Shown here one piece after another: positions 1 to 9,333 of a stretch of DNA of 64,000 nucleotides (position 1 is its first letter; every line of letters begins with the position of its first letter). Source of the DNA: an uncultured Myxococcales bacterium (GTDB lineage: Bacteria; Myxococcota_A; UBA9042; DTJE01); assembly GCA_937975765.1 (NCBI GenBank), contig CALJUR010000079.1, positions 57,030 through 121,029 on the forward strand, written 5' to 3'. The notes below the pieces were generated by a model, which did not search any database, was not told the origin of the DNA, and saw nothing but the letters and a program-made list of their open reading frames with translations. A program made the translations under genes and the position numbers.

Positions 1-3000
1 AACGCCTGCACCCGCGACATCTGCACCCCCGGCGTGGGCTGCTCGTACGAGAAGCTGACCGGCACCGCGTGCAGCGACGGCAACCCGTGCTCGCCGGACG
101 ACCACTGCGAGGACGGGACCTGCATCGGGTTCACGAACTGCGACGACGGCAACCCGTGCACCGAGGACACCTGCACGGCGACCGGCTGCCAGCACCGCGA
201 GACCACGGCCCCCTGCGACGACGGCGACGCGTGCACCTCCGGCGACACCTGCTCGATGGGCGCGTGCGTCGGCACGCCCTACACCTGCAACCCGGGGGAC
301 TGCGAGGAATCGGCCGCGTGCGACGGCCTGGGCGGCTGCACGGTGGTGGACAAGCCGAACGGCACTGCCTGCACGGCGGACGCCGAGCAGTGCACGAAGG
401 ACGTCTGCGCGGCGGGCGAGTGCACGCACCCGGCGAAGACGGACGGCACCTCCTGCGACGACGGCAACCTCTGCACCCGCACGGACGCCTGCGACAGCGG
501 CGTGTGCGTCGGCGGCAACCCGGTGACCTGCACGCAGACCGACCCCTGCCAGCCCGGGGCCTGCGACCCGGCCACCGGCACCTGCACGCTGGGCGGCAAG
601 CAGGAAGGCGATGTCTGCGACGACAACAACCGGTGCACGCAGGGCGAGACCTGCCACCTGGGCGCCTGCACGCCGGCCACCCGGACGGTCTGCACGGCGC
701 TGGACCCGTGCCACGAGGTCGGCACCTGCAACACCTCGACCGGCATCTGCTCGAACCCGCCGAAGTCCGACACCTCGTACTGCGACGACGGGGACCTCTG
801 CACCCGGATGGACATGTGCCGGTCCGGCGTCTGCACCGGCCTGGACCCGGTGGCCTGCCCGGTGCCCGACAGTTGCCACGAACCGGGAGTCTGCAACCCG
901 GCTTCGGGCGTGTGCTCGAACCCGCCGAAACCCGATGGCTCCGAGTGCAACGACAACGTTCTGTGCACCCGGGAGGACCAGTGCACCGCCGGTGTCTGCG
1001 CAGGCCAGGCATACAGTTGCAACGACGGCCTCACCTGCACGACCGACGCGTGCGACGGCGTCGGGTGCGTGAACACCGTCAAGCCGAACTACTGCGTGGC
1101 CGGCGGCGCCTGCCGCACCCCGTTCAAGGTGAACCCGACCAACCCGTGCCAGGTCTGCCTGCCGGACGTGAACCCGAACGACTGGTCCAACAACCCCGGG
1201 CCCTGCACCGACAACGATCTGTGCACGAAGAACGACTCCTGCATCGACGGGCAGTGCCAGGGCGAGGCCTTCTCGTGCGGGGACGACATCGAGTGCACCG
1301 AGGACCTCTGCGACGGCGCGGGCGGCTGCAACAACCCGCTGAAGGCGGATTCCTGCCGCATCGACGACATCTGCCGGGTCCAGAACGAGTCCAACCCGGC
1401 CAACACCTGCCAGCGCTGCTGGCCCAGCGAGAGCCAGGTGCAGTGGAGCGGCCGCCCCGAGGGCGACGAGTGCAACGACGGGATCGCCTGCACGACGACG
1501 GACGTCTGCGTGTCCGGGACGTGCACCGGCACGCCCTACGAATGCGACGACCTGAAGGACTGCACGGGCGACGCGTGCGACGGGCGCGGCGGCTGCCTGT
1601 TCACCGTCCTGCCGGGCACGTGCCTGATCGACGGCCTGTGCCTGTCGGACGGGGACACCAACCCGGCCAACGTCTGCGAGGGATGCGTGCACGACAACGC
1701 TCCGGAGACCTGGAGCGGCGTGAACGACGGCATGCAGTGCAACGAGGGGGACGCGTGCACGAACCCCGGCAAGTGCATGGGAGGCGTCTGCGAGGAGGGG
1801 ACCTCGAAGTGCGACGACGGCATCAGTTGCACGATCGACGCCTGCACCCCCGAAGGCGCCTGCTCGAACACGCTGCTGGCCGGGTGGTGCGTGATCGACG
1901 CGGTGTGCGCGCAGGCCGGCGAGATGAGCTCGACGAACCCCTGCCTGGTGTGCGACCCGTCCACGAACCCGAACGGCTGGTCGCCGCTGAGCGGCACGGC
2001 CTGCAGCGACAGCAACGAGTGCACGCTGGACGACGTCTGCGTCGAGGGAACGTGCACCGGCACGCCTATGGATTGCAGCGACGGGTTCGGCTGCACGGAC
2101 GACACGTGCCAGGCCGGCGTCTGCCTGCACGCCGTGCAGGCCGGCTGGTGCAACATCCAGGGTGCGGGCTGCTTCCCGAACGGCGCGATCAATCCCGACA
2201 ACCTCTGCCAGAAGTGCGACATCTCCAGGGAATACGAGATCTGGTCGCCCAACGACGCCGGCGCGTGCGACGACCGGATCGCCTGCACCTACGACGACAC
2301 CTGCGTCGAGGGGACCTGCCAGGGCACGCCATACTCCTGCTCGGACGCGCTGACCTGCACGCAGGACGCCTGCGACGGCCTGGGCGGCTGCACGCACACG
2401 CCGAACGACGGCTTCTGCGCCATCGGGGAGTCCTGCTGGACGGCCGGCGACGTCAACCCGGTCCAGCCCTGCCTGGGGTGCGACCCGGCGCTGGACGCCC
2501 GGGACTGGAGCCCGCGCGTGGGCGACGTCCCCTGCGATGACGGCGAGGCGTGCACCCGGGACGACCTCTGCGTCCTGGGCGCCTGCGCCGGCTCCTCGTA
2601 CTCGTGCGACGACGGCCTGGGGTGCACCGCCGACCAGTGCGACGGGACGGGCGGCTGCCGCAACGTGATCTCCGGCGCCTGGTGCATCATCGACCACACC
2701 TGCTACGAGGACCAGACGCCCCAGCCCGGCAACCCCTGCAAGGGATGCATCGCGGCCTACCAGGCCGACACGTGGTCGTCCCTCGACGGCGCGTCCTGCG
2801 ACGACGGCAGCCTGGCGACCTGGGGCGACCTGTGCTTCGGCGGCGAATGCCGGGGCATCCCCTACTCGTGCGACGACAGCCTGGCCTGCACCGAGGACCT
2901 TTACGACGGCAATGGCGGCTGCAGCCACACCCAGATTGCCGGCACCTGCCTGATCGACGGCGCCTGCATCGCCGACGGGGCGCAGGACCCGGCCAACCGG

Positions 3001-4779
3001 TGCCGCAAGTGCGATGCGGTCGGGGCTCCCCACGACTGGTCGGCGAACGACGGCATCCCCTGCGACGACAACCAGGGATGCACCCGGGACGACGTCTGCA
3101 GCGGCAAGGTCTGCGTCGGGACCCCGTACTCGTGCGGCGACGCGAACGACTGCACCCTGGACATGTGCGACGGCGTCGGGGGCTGCGCCAACCCGCTGCG
3201 CCCCGACGTGTGCGTGATCGACGACGTCTGCTACATGGCAGGCGCGCCGAAGCCGGACGCCACGTGCGAGGCCTGCGTGCCGGACAAGAACCAGTTCGGA
3301 TGGACCCAGCTGAACGCCGACGCGAAGGAGGTCTGCAACGGCGCCGACGACAACTGCAACGGCCTGGTCGACGACATCGACGAGAACGACCCCGAGTCGG
3401 GTTGCACCAACTACTACGCGGACGTGGACCGCGACGGCTACGGCGTCACGTCCGACCTCCGCTGCCTGTGCGCGCCGTCGGCCCCCTACTTCGCCCTGGT
3501 GCCCGGGGACTGCGACGACAACAACGCCGACGCCAACCCGAACCCGCTGCGCGTCGAGACCTGCAACGGCTTCGACGACAACTGCGACGGCCTGACCGAT
3601 TCCGAGGACTCGATCGGCTGCGCGGTCTACTTCCGGGATGCCGACGGGGATACCCACGGCGTGGCGGGCGACTCCAGGTGCCTTTGCGCCCCGAAGGGCG
3701 TGTACCAGGGGCTGGACAACCTGGAATGCCCCGACACGGCGGAATGCGGGGACTCGGACGTCGACTGCTACCTCGGCGCCGAGGAGAAGTGCGACGGGAA
3801 GGACAACAACTGCGACGGTCTCGCCGACCCGGTCGGGTCCACCGGGTGCAAGACCTACTACCTGGACGCCGACGGTGACGGGTACGGCAACAGCGTCCTC
3901 ATGCAGTGCCGGTGCAGCGCCGCCCGCCCCTACAGCGCGCTGGTGCCCGACGACTGCGACGACTCGGCCGCGACCACCAACCCCAGCCGCTCCGACATCT
4001 GCAACGGGGTGGACGACGACTGCTCGGGGTACGCGGACGACGGCCTGCTGACGACGCTGTGCCCCGTCCCGGCGGGGACGCTGCTGCACGGCGACCTGTT
4101 CTGCCTGGGCTCCTGCCAACTGGACTGCACCGAGGCCGCCGGCGGAGAACCGGCCTGGTGGGACACGGACCAGAACTACAAGACCGGCTGCGAGTGCCAG
4201 GGCGACGACTACGACGCCTCCAACCACTACCGGTGCGACTACGCGGTCGATCTAGGCGTGCTGGTGGACAACGAGGCCCAGAAGCTGGTGGTGGACGCGA
4301 ACCTCGCCGTGCCGGGCCTGGACGACTGGTACAAGGTCGTCGCGACCGACGCCACCTGGGACTCCGAGGACGGCGCCTGCGACAAGTACGGGTTCAAGGC
4401 GCGGCTGGTGACCAACCCGGAAGACGCCTTCGCCATCGACGTGCGGCGGGGCAACTGCGAGACATCGGCGCAGTTCTGCTCGGGAGCGTCCGAGATCGAC
4501 TGGGCCACCAGCTTCCACAGCCCCGACGGCGGCGAGTGCCTGTGCAGTCCGGCCGACAACCCGATCTGCGAGACCCCGGCGGACCTCGGCGCCTGCATCG
4601 CCGAGGCGGGGGCCCAGAACTGCAACAACTGCCCCGGCGTGGCCGCACCCGGCAAGAACCAGTGCACGGACAACTCGTCCACGTACTACGTCCGCGTCTA
4701 CCGGAAGGCCGGCGTCGCGGCGAAGTGCGCCTACTACCAGCTCGAGTTGTCCAACGGCGCCTACCCGTTCTCCCCGTGA
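1..4779 (+). CDS. Giant Cys-rich CTDC/MopE-repeat protein (5' partial)
   Basis: The frame is open from the first base of the window, so the true start lies outside; 1592 residues are visible. Residues 1 to about 1110 are a tandem array of Cys-rich units built on CDDGNxCT and DxCxxGxC motifs, resembling the CTDC repeat of Dictyostelium extracellular matrix proteins. Residues about 1110-1350 hold MopE-type putative metal-binding repeats: CNGxDDNCDG motifs, acidic DxDxDGxG loops and GDCDD motifs. The last 240 residues form a separate Cys-containing domain (GCECQGD, then LDDWYKV, ending SNGAYPFSP) that is shared with the 3430-residue protein at 40102-50394. It is therefore a paralogue of that protein and most likely an exported surface or matrix protein stabilised by disulfides. 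Secretion is inferred, because the N-terminus is missing. The exact ligand and function are unknown. Confidence 0.85.
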   Translation, partial: NACTRDICTPGVGCSYEKLTGTACSDGNPCSPDDHCEDGTCIGFTNCDDGNPCTEDTCTATGCQHRETTAPCDDGDACTSGDTCSMGACVGTPYTCNPGDCEESAACDGLGGCTVVDKPNGTACTADAEQCTKDVCAAGECTHPAKTDGTSCDDGNLCTRTDACDSGVCVGGNPVTCTQTDPCQPGACDPATGTCTLGGKQEGDVCDDNNRCTQGETCHLGACTPATRTVCTALDPCHEVGTCNTSTGICSNPPKSDTSYCDDGDLCTRMDMCRSGVCTGLDPVACPVPDSCHEPGVCNPASGVCSNPPKPDGSECNDNVLCTREDQCTAGVCAGQAYSCNDGLTCTTDACDGVGCVNTVKPNYCVAGGACRTPFKVNPTNPCQVCLPDVNPNDWSNNPGPCTDNDLCTKNDSCIDGQCQGEAFSCGDDIECTEDLCDGAGGCNNPLKADSCRIDDICRVQNESNPANTCQRCWPSESQVQWSGRPEGDECNDGIACTTTDVCVSGTCTGTPYECDDLKDCTGDACDGRGGCLFTVLPGTCLIDGLCLSDGDTNPANVCEGCVHDNAPETWSGVNDGMQCNEGDACTNPGKCMGGVCEEGTSKCDDGISCTIDACTPEGACSNTLLAGWCVIDAVCAQAGEMSSTNPCLVCDPSTNPNGWSPLSGTACSDSNECTLDDVCVEGTCTGTPMDCSDGFGCTDDTCQAGVCLHAVQAGWCNIQGAGCFPNGAINPDNLCQKCDISREYEIWSPNDAGACDDRIACTYDDTCVEGTCQGTPYSCSDALTCTQDACDGLGGCTHTPNDGFCAIGESCWTAGDVNPVQPCLGCDPALDARDWSPRVGDVPCDDGEACTRDDLCVLGACAGSSYSCDDGLGCTADQCDGTGGCRNVISGAWCIIDHTCYEDQTPQPGNPCKGCIAAYQADTWSSLDGASCDDGSLATWGDLCFGGECRGIPYSCDDSLACTEDLYDGNGGCSHTQIAGTCLIDGACIADGAQDPANRCRKCDAVGAPHDWSANDGIPCDDNQGCTRDDVCSGKVCVGTPYSCGDANDCTLDMCDGVGGCANPLRPDVCVIDDVCYMAGAPKPDATCEACVPDKNQFGWTQLNADAKEVCNGADDNCNGLVDDIDENDPESGCTNYYADVDRDGYGVTSDLRCLCAPSAPYFALVPGDCDDNNADANPNPLRVETCNGFDDNCDGLTDSEDSIGCAVYFRDADGDTHGVAGDSRCLCAPKGVYQGLDNLECPDTAECGDSDVDCYLGAEEKCDGKDNNCDGLADPVGSTGCKTYYLDADGDGYGNSVLMQCRCSAARPYSALVPDDCDDSAATTNPSRSDICNGVDDDCSGYADDGLLTTLCPVPAGTLLHGDLFCLGSCQLDCTEAAGGEPAWWDTDQNYKTGCECQGDDYDASNHYRCDYAVDLGVLVDNEAQKLVVDANLAVPGLDDWYKVVATDATWDSEDGACDKYGFKARLVTNPEDAFAIDVRRGNCETSAQFCSGASEIDWATSFHSPDGGECLCSPADNPICETPADLGACIAEAGAQNCNNCPGVAAPGKNQCTDNSSTYYVRVYRKAGVAAKCAYYQLELSNGAYPFSP
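34..3330 (+). repeat. CTDC-type Cys-rich repeat array (coding)
   Basis: In-frame tandem units of about 25-50 residues, each containing a C(D/N)DGxxCT core and a following DxCxxGxC. Some units are interrupted by a conserved spacer with a GxCxIDxxC motif and an NPxxxCxxC motif. The array ends where the CNGADDNCNG motif begins. Confidence 0.75.
3331..4060 (+). repeat. MopE-type metal-binding repeats (coding)
   Basis: Three DxDxDGxG-like loops (DVDRDGYG, DADGDTHG, DADGDGYG) alternate with CNG/CDG-x-D(D/N)NC motifs and P(G/D)DCDD motifs. This is the pattern of the putative metal-binding repeat named after Methylococcus MopE. Calcium or copper binding is possible but cannot be told from sequence alone. 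Confidence 0.7.
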
Positions 4780-4806
4780 CGGGAGCGGCCGAGGGACGGG
4801 ACGGGC

Positions 4807-5388
4807 CTACAGGGAACGGGCGTAGGTCCCCATGCACTGCGCCGTGGCCAGGACGTGCCCCTTCATCGCATCCTCCACCGCGGCACGCGTCGCGGTCCCC
4901 AGGTCGGGCAGCACCTTGTCCAGAGCGTGCAGCCGGAAGAAATAGCGGTGGCGACCGATCGGCGGACATGGCCCTCCCCAGGCCTTCTTCCCGAAGTCGT
5001 TGGTCCCCGTCCGGGCGCCCTCGGGCAGCGGGGTCCCCCCCTCGGGCAGGCCGGTGGAGGTCGGAGGGAGGCCGTAGACGACCCAGTGGACCCAGTCCAT
5101 TCTCGGCGCGGCGGGGTCCGGGGCATCGGGGTCGTCCACGATCAGCACCAGGCTCTTCGCGCCCGGCGGAACGCCCGACCACTGCAGCGGCGGGGACACG
5201 TCGGGCCCGTCGCAGGTGTGGCGGGACGGGATCGCCCCCCCGTCCTGGAAGGCCGTCGACTGGAGGACCATCGCCCCGCCCGCGGGTTGCGTGCCCGGTC
5301 CCTTCCCGGACGCCGGGCCTGGGTCGCACGCGGCACCGGCGGCCAGCAGGGACGCGGTCGCCAGGGTGGCCGTCACCAGTTCGTTCAT
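4807..5388 (-). CDS. YbhB/YbcL-like PEBP (Raf-kinase-inhibitor family) lipoprotein
   Basis: 193 residues. An N-terminal signal ends in LLAAGAAC, a lipobox-like sequence, so it is probably an exported lipoprotein. The mature part shows PEBP family hallmarks: a DDPDAPDP ligand-pocket loop, a VHWVVYGLPP strand and a GPCPPIGRHRYFFRLHAL segment. Bacterial members bind small anionic ligands or inhibit proteases; no specific ligand can be assigned. The start has a GGAGG site seven bases upstream and a TTGACC/TACCCT promoter. It converges with the giant gene to its left, with only 27 bases between stops. Confidence 0.88.
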   Translation of the reverse strand: MNELVTATLATASLLAAGAACDPGPASGKGPGTQPAGGAMVLQSTAFQDGGAIPSRHTCDGPDVSPPLQWSGVPPGAKSLVLIVDDPDAPDPAAPRMDWVHWVVYGLPPTSTGLPEGGTPLPEGARTGTNDFGKKAWGGPCPPIGRHRYFFRLHALDKVLPDLGTATRAAVEDAMKGHVLATAQCMGTYARSL

Positions 5389-5416
5389 GGACGCCTCCGG
5401 CCTCGGGCAGGATTCC

Positions 5417-5446
5417 AGGGTAGATCCCCCCGTTCGGGCAGGTCAA
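5417..5446 (-). promoter_or_regulatory. Sigma-70-like promoter for the PEBP lipoprotein
   Basis: On the minus strand TTGACC (5441-5446) and TACCCT (5417-5422) are separated by 18 bases, about 30 bases upstream of the start at 5388. Confidence 0.5.
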
Positions 5447-5513
5447 TCCCGCATCCCATCGCCCCGGATTCCAGGCTGTTTCCGCGGGCGCCGGGACCCG
5501 GGGACGGGCGAGG

Positions 5514-5522
5514 TGCTACAAT
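5514..5522 (+). promoter_or_regulatory. Extended -10 promoter element
   Basis: TGC followed by TACAAT lies 34 bases before the start of the small lipoprotein at 5556. No good -35 box is visible. The same TGC-TACAAT string occurs before the histidine-kinase-like gene at 14590. Confidence 0.4.
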
Positions 5523-5555
5523 TCCGGCAGGCTGGATCGGGAGCAGGGAGACTCG

Positions 5556-5993
5556 ATGACGACGAACCGGAAGTGGATGGCGGCGGTGGCGACGATGGTC
5601 CTGGCGGCGGCCTGGGGCTGCAAGGACGGCGCGGCCTCGGACAAGGGGGCGTGGTACCGGATCGACGCGGCGGCCGTGACGCTGGCGCCGGGTGCGGACG
5701 GGGCCGCGCAGGTGAAGTTCGTGCCCCGGGACGGCTACCACTGGAACCCCGAGTTCCCCGCCAGGCTGAAGGTCTCGGACCCGGGGACCGTCCGGGCCGA
5801 ACGGACCGACTTCTCCATGTCGAACGGCGACTTCCAGGACCAGGGCGGGACCGGGGTGCTGGCCATCCCGGTCACGGCACAGGCGGCGGGGACGACGGCC
5901 TTGAAGGCGCAGGCGGACTTCTCGGTCTGCAGCGCCAAGGAGTGCCGCATCTTCAAGCAGGTCGCGGTCGAGGTGCCCATCCATGTCCAGTGA
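5556..5993 (+). CDS. Small lipoprotein of unknown function, coupled to prkA-like gene
   Basis: 145 residues. The signal sequence ends LAAAWGC, a plausible lipobox. The mature protein is a predicted beta-rich domain of about 120 residues with no recognised family. Near its C-terminus is a CSAKEC motif (CX4C) within a hydrophobic strand, followed by VEVPIHV, reminiscent of beta-sandwich domains of periplasmic redox proteins; that resemblance is a weak inference. A purine-rich site (GAGCAGGGAG) precedes the ATG. Its last 11 bases overlap the following PrkA-like gene, which implies translational coupling. Confidence 0.7.
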   Translation: MTTNRKWMAAVATMVLAAAWGCKDGAASDKGAWYRIDAAAVTLAPGADGAAQVKFVPRDGYHWNPEFPARLKVSDPGTVRAERTDFSMSNGDFQDQGGTGVLAIPVTAQAAGTTALKAQADFSVCSAKECRIFKQVAVEVPIHVQ

Positions 5994-8202
5994 CGGACAG
6001 GACGAGCCGGTCGCCTTCCTGAAGGATCTGGCCCAGTCCGTCCGCAACGACTTCATCCTGAAAAAGCGGGTCCTCTCCTTCGAGGAGTATGTCGCCCTGG
6101 TCGCGGCGAACCCCCGCCTGCACGCCCGCAACGCCGCCCAGTACGCGGTGGACTGCTTCGGGCACTTCGGCCTTCAGAACGGCCGGCGGTTCCGGCTGTT
6201 CGACGTGCCCTTCGACGACGGCACGGACCGGCTGGTCGGCCAGGAGGACAGCCAGAACGACGTCTTCCGCTGCCTGGAGAAGTTCTCGCGGCAGGGGAAG
6301 GTGGACCACCTGATCCTGCTGCACGGCCCGAACGGCAGTGCCAAGAGCACGCTGATCCAGTGCCTGGCGCGCGCCCTCGAGTTCTACTCGTCCACCGACG
6401 AGGGCGCGCTGTACCGGTTCAACTGGGTGTTCCCCACCCTTCGGCTGGAGAAGCAGGCGCTGGGCTTCGGGCGCCCGGAACAGGCGGCCGCCGAGCCGGG
6501 CACGCTCCGTTCCTACGCGTTCCTGGACGAGGACGAGGTCGACTCGAAGATCCAGACCGCCATGAAGGACCACCCCCTGTACCTGCTGCCCAAGCGCCAG
6601 CGGCGGGAGCTGCTGCGCGGTCTGCTGGCGGGAGCGCAGGACTTCCACCTGTCGGAGACGCTGGCGGATGGCGACCTGTCCCCGATGAACCGGCTGATCT
6701 TCGACAACCTGCTGGTGGCCTACAACGGCGACCTGCAACGGGTCTGGCAGCACGTGCAGGTCGAGCGGTTCTTCCTGTCGCGGCGCTTCCGGCGCGGCAT
6801 GGTCACCGTCGAGCCGCAGATGCAGGTCGACGCCAGCCTGCGCCAGTTGACGCTGGACCGATCGCTGGAATCGCTGCCCAAGATCCTTCAGAACGTCACG
6901 CTGTTCGAGCCGTTCGGCGACCTGGTGGACGCCAACCGCGGGATGATCGAGTACAACGACCTGCTGAAGAAGCCCATCGAGGCGTTCAAGTACCTGCTGG
7001 CAACCTGCGAGAGGAGCACGGTCACGCTGCCGACCGCGATCCTGCACCTGGACACGGTGTTCATCGCGTCGTCCAACGACCGCTACCTGCGGGCCTTCCT
7101 GGACCACCCCGACTGGCCGTCGTTCAAGGGACGCATCGAACTGGTCCGCGTGCCCTACCTGCTGGACTGGGTGGCCGAGGCGGGGATCTACGAGTCGCAG
7201 GTGCGCCCGGACGCGGTGGGCCGGCACATCGCACCCCACGCGATGCGGGTGGCGGGCCTGTTCGGGGTGCTGACGCGCCTGGTGAAGCCGCGCGGGAACG
7301 GGCTTCCGGCGGGCGCCGCGGAGGCCGCCGGGAAGCTGACGCCGCTGGAGAAGGCGGACTTCTACGCCACGGGCCAGGCCCCCGAGTGGGCGCCCCTGGC
7401 GGTCGCCATCGACCTGTCGGCGGCGCGCGACGCGATCCGGTCGGATGGCGCCTCCCGCGACCCGTACGAGGGCGAGATCGGCGCGTCCCCGCGCGAGATC
7501 AAGACGATCCTGTTCAACGCCGCCCTGTCGGACCGGTACCGGTGCCTGTCGCCGCTGTCGATCTTCGAGGGGCTTCAGGAGCTGCTGAAGGACCGGTCGC
7601 TTTACGAGTTCCTCCGGGTGCCCCCGGACGGCGAGTTCATGGACCACCCGAAACTGGTCGAGGCGGTCCGGCAGCGCTACCTGGAGTGGGCCGACGACGA
7701 CGTGCGGCGGTCGATGGGGCTGGCGACCGAGGCCCAGCACCTGGACCTGATGGAGCGGTACGCCCAGACGGTCAACGTGGTCCTTCGGGGCGAGAAGGTC
7801 CGCAACCCGATCACGGGCAAGATGGAAGAGCCGGACACCCACCTGCTGCAGGACGTCGAGCAGATGCTGGGCACGGGGAAGGACCCGCAGGCGTTCCGGA
7901 GGCAGGTGCTGGGCACGATCGGGGCCTGGTCGCTGGACCACGCGGGCCAGCCCGTGCCCTACGGGACGCTGTTCGCCAACCTGCTTCAGCAGATCCGCAC
8001 CGCGTACTTCGAGCGGCACCGGCCGCTGATCCGGCGCATGGGCCAGTCGGCGCTGGAGATCCTGTCCGGCGAGAACCCGTCGCTGACGGCCACCGAGCGC
8101 AGCCGCGTGGACGCCGCCGTCGCCGACCTGATGGCGCGCGGCTACTGCAGGCACTGCGCGGGCGAGGTGCTGGGCTTCGTGCTGCGCGAGAAGTACGCCT
8201 GA
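5983..8202 (+). CDS. PrkA/YeaG-family AAA+ serine protein kinase
   Basis: 739 residues, somewhat longer than typical PrkA proteins (about 640-690). The N-terminal PrkA AAA module contains the P-loop GPNGSAKS at about residue 115 and the flanking YRFNWVFP segment seen in the family. The C-terminal half carries the PrkA kinase-like region. Family members are cytoplasmic and linked to stress, nutrient limitation and sporulation or development, often beside yeaH and spoVR, which are absent here. The ATG overlaps the end of the small lipoprotein gene by 11 bases. It converges with the cytochrome operon across a strong hairpin. The family call is secure; substrate and role are not known. Confidence 0.88.
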   Translation: MSSDGQDEPVAFLKDLAQSVRNDFILKKRVLSFEEYVALVAANPRLHARNAAQYAVDCFGHFGLQNGRRFRLFDVPFDDGTDRLVGQEDSQNDVFRCLEKFSRQGKVDHLILLHGPNGSAKSTLIQCLARALEFYSSTDEGALYRFNWVFPTLRLEKQALGFGRPEQAAAEPGTLRSYAFLDEDEVDSKIQTAMKDHPLYLLPKRQRRELLRGLLAGAQDFHLSETLADGDLSPMNRLIFDNLLVAYNGDLQRVWQHVQVERFFLSRRFRRGMVTVEPQMQVDASLRQLTLDRSLESLPKILQNVTLFEPFGDLVDANRGMIEYNDLLKKPIEAFKYLLATCERSTVTLPTAILHLDTVFIASSNDRYLRAFLDHPDWPSFKGRIELVRVPYLLDWVAEAGIYESQVRPDAVGRHIAPHAMRVAGLFGVLTRLVKPRGNGLPAGAAEAAGKLTPLEKADFYATGQAPEWAPLAVAIDLSAARDAIRSDGASRDPYEGEIGASPREIKTILFNAALSDRYRCLSPLSIFEGLQELLKDRSLYEFLRVPPDGEFMDHPKLVEAVRQRYLEWADDDVRRSMGLATEAQHLDLMERYAQTVNVVLRGEKVRNPITGKMEEPDTHLLQDVEQMLGTGKDPQAFRRQVLGTIGAWSLDHAGQPVPYGTLFANLLQQIRTAYFERHRPLIRRMGQSALEILSGENPSLTATERSRVDAAVADLMARGYCRHCAGEVLGFVLREKYA

Positions 8203-8209
8203 TCGCCCC

Positions 8210-8237
8210 CGTCCGGGCCCGTGCGTCCGCCCGGACG
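8210..8237. terminator. Strong hairpin between convergent genes
   Basis: A perfect 9-bp stem (CGTCCGGGC pairing with GCCCGGACG) encloses a 10-base loop. It lies between the stops of the PrkA-like gene and the 13-heme cytochrome gene. There is no U-tract, so any termination would be hairpin-assisted or Rho-dependent. Confidence 0.45.
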
Positions 8238-8256
8238 TCCCCCGGAGGCATCTCTC

Positions 8257-9324
8257 CTAGTTCCCGTGGCAGGCGCGGCAGGCCGGGCCTTCCTTGTCCC
8301 CCCCGCGCCAGCCGTCCGGGTGGGGCTTGCCGCCCACGGCGCCCGGCTTGTGGCAGGTGACGCAGTTCGACGCCCCGCCCCGGTCGTGGCAGGACGCGCA
8401 GGAAACGATGTCCCGGCGGGCCTCCCTGCCGTGGAAATTCGGGGAGGACGGGTTCAGGTTCCAGCCGTCCGGGTGCGGCGACGCGCCCATGGCCCCGATG
8501 CCGTCCTGCTTCTGCGCCAGGCCGCTCTTCCGGTGGCACGAGGTGCACTGCGCCGGCGTATGGCAGGTCGTGCACTGGCGCGAGTCCGCCTTCGCGTCGA
8601 TCGGGTGCCGCGTCAGGAAGTCCGCGCGGTGGACCAGGGTGCGGTCCACCTTCTCGGAGTTCCGCAGCGCCGGGGGAAGCCGGTCCAGCCGGTTGTGGCA
8701 ATCCGAGCAGTCCGTCTCCCGGTGGCAGTGGCTGCAGACGCCGTCCTCGCCCCGCGCCAGCGTGCCGTGGCGCTTCAGGAAGTCCCCGTCGTGCGAGAAC
8801 AGGTCCAGCGGCGCCGACGGGTTCTCCTGCAGGTCCGCGTGGCACTTTCGGCAGTCGATGACGCGGTAGTCCTTGCGGTGGCAGCCCATGCAGGTCGAAT
8901 GGTCCATGCCGGACGAGGCGGCGGGGGCGACGCGCTCGGCCACCGCGCCGTGGCACACCTGGCACTTCGCGTCGGGTCGCGCCAGGTGGGCCTTGTGCGA
9001 GAAGGTCACTGCGATCCGCGGCCGGTCCGGCCACGTCCCCGGATGGTCGGGATCGGTGTGGCACTGGCCGCACTTGCCCTCGACCTTCTCGTGGCATTCC
9101 ATGCACTTCGCTTCCTTCGGGATCCCCGTCCCCAGGCGTCCGGAAGCGATCACGTCATCGTGGCAGTCCTTGCACTCCAGGCCCTGGCCCGAGACGTGTT
9201 CCTTGTGGCTGAACCGGATCCGGTCCTGCCGGCGCACCAGCGACGCGCACGCGAAGACCGTCCCCAGGACCAGGCTGGCGATGGCGGCGACCCACAATCC
9301 ACGGCGCATGCGAAGTCCTCTCAT
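8257..9324 (-). CDS. Tridecaheme c-type cytochrome (MtrA-like role)
   Basis: 355 residues with an N-terminal hydrophobic export segment and 13 CXXCH heme-binding motifs (CKDCH first, CRACH last), about one per 25 residues. FSHKEH and FSHKAH segments probably supply distal His ligands. VFAC at the end of the signal could be a lipobox or merely the cleavage region. As third gene of the minus-strand operon after a 26-heme lipoprotein and a barrel, it is inferred to be the periplasmic electron carrier that inserts into the barrel, as MtrA does in MtrCAB. The start at 9324 has a GAGGTGG site overlapping the barrel stop; an in-frame ATG at 9309 is a weaker alternative. Heme count is seen; the conduit role is inferred. 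Confidence 0.9.
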   Translation of the reverse strand: MRGLRMRRGLWVAAIASLVLGTVFACASLVRRQDRIRFSHKEHVSGQGLECKDCHDDVIASGRLGTGIPKEAKCMECHEKVEGKCGQCHTDPDHPGTWPDRPRIAVTFSHKAHLARPDAKCQVCHGAVAERVAPAASSGMDHSTCMGCHRKDYRVIDCRKCHADLQENPSAPLDLFSHDGDFLKRHGTLARGEDGVCSHCHRETDCSDCHNRLDRLPPALRNSEKVDRTLVHRADFLTRHPIDAKADSRQCTTCHTPAQCTSCHRKSGLAQKQDGIGAMGASPHPDGWNLNPSSPNFHGREARRDIVSCASCHDRGGASNCVTCHKPGAVGGKPHPDGWRGGDKEGPACRACHGN

Positions 9325-9333
9325 CCCCCCACC

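Noticed and set aside
69..3878. Long plus-strand frames of 823 and 442 residues overlapping the first giant gene
   Set aside because: They are out-of-frame readings of the Cys-rich repeats, Arg/Leu/Pro-rich and without motifs.
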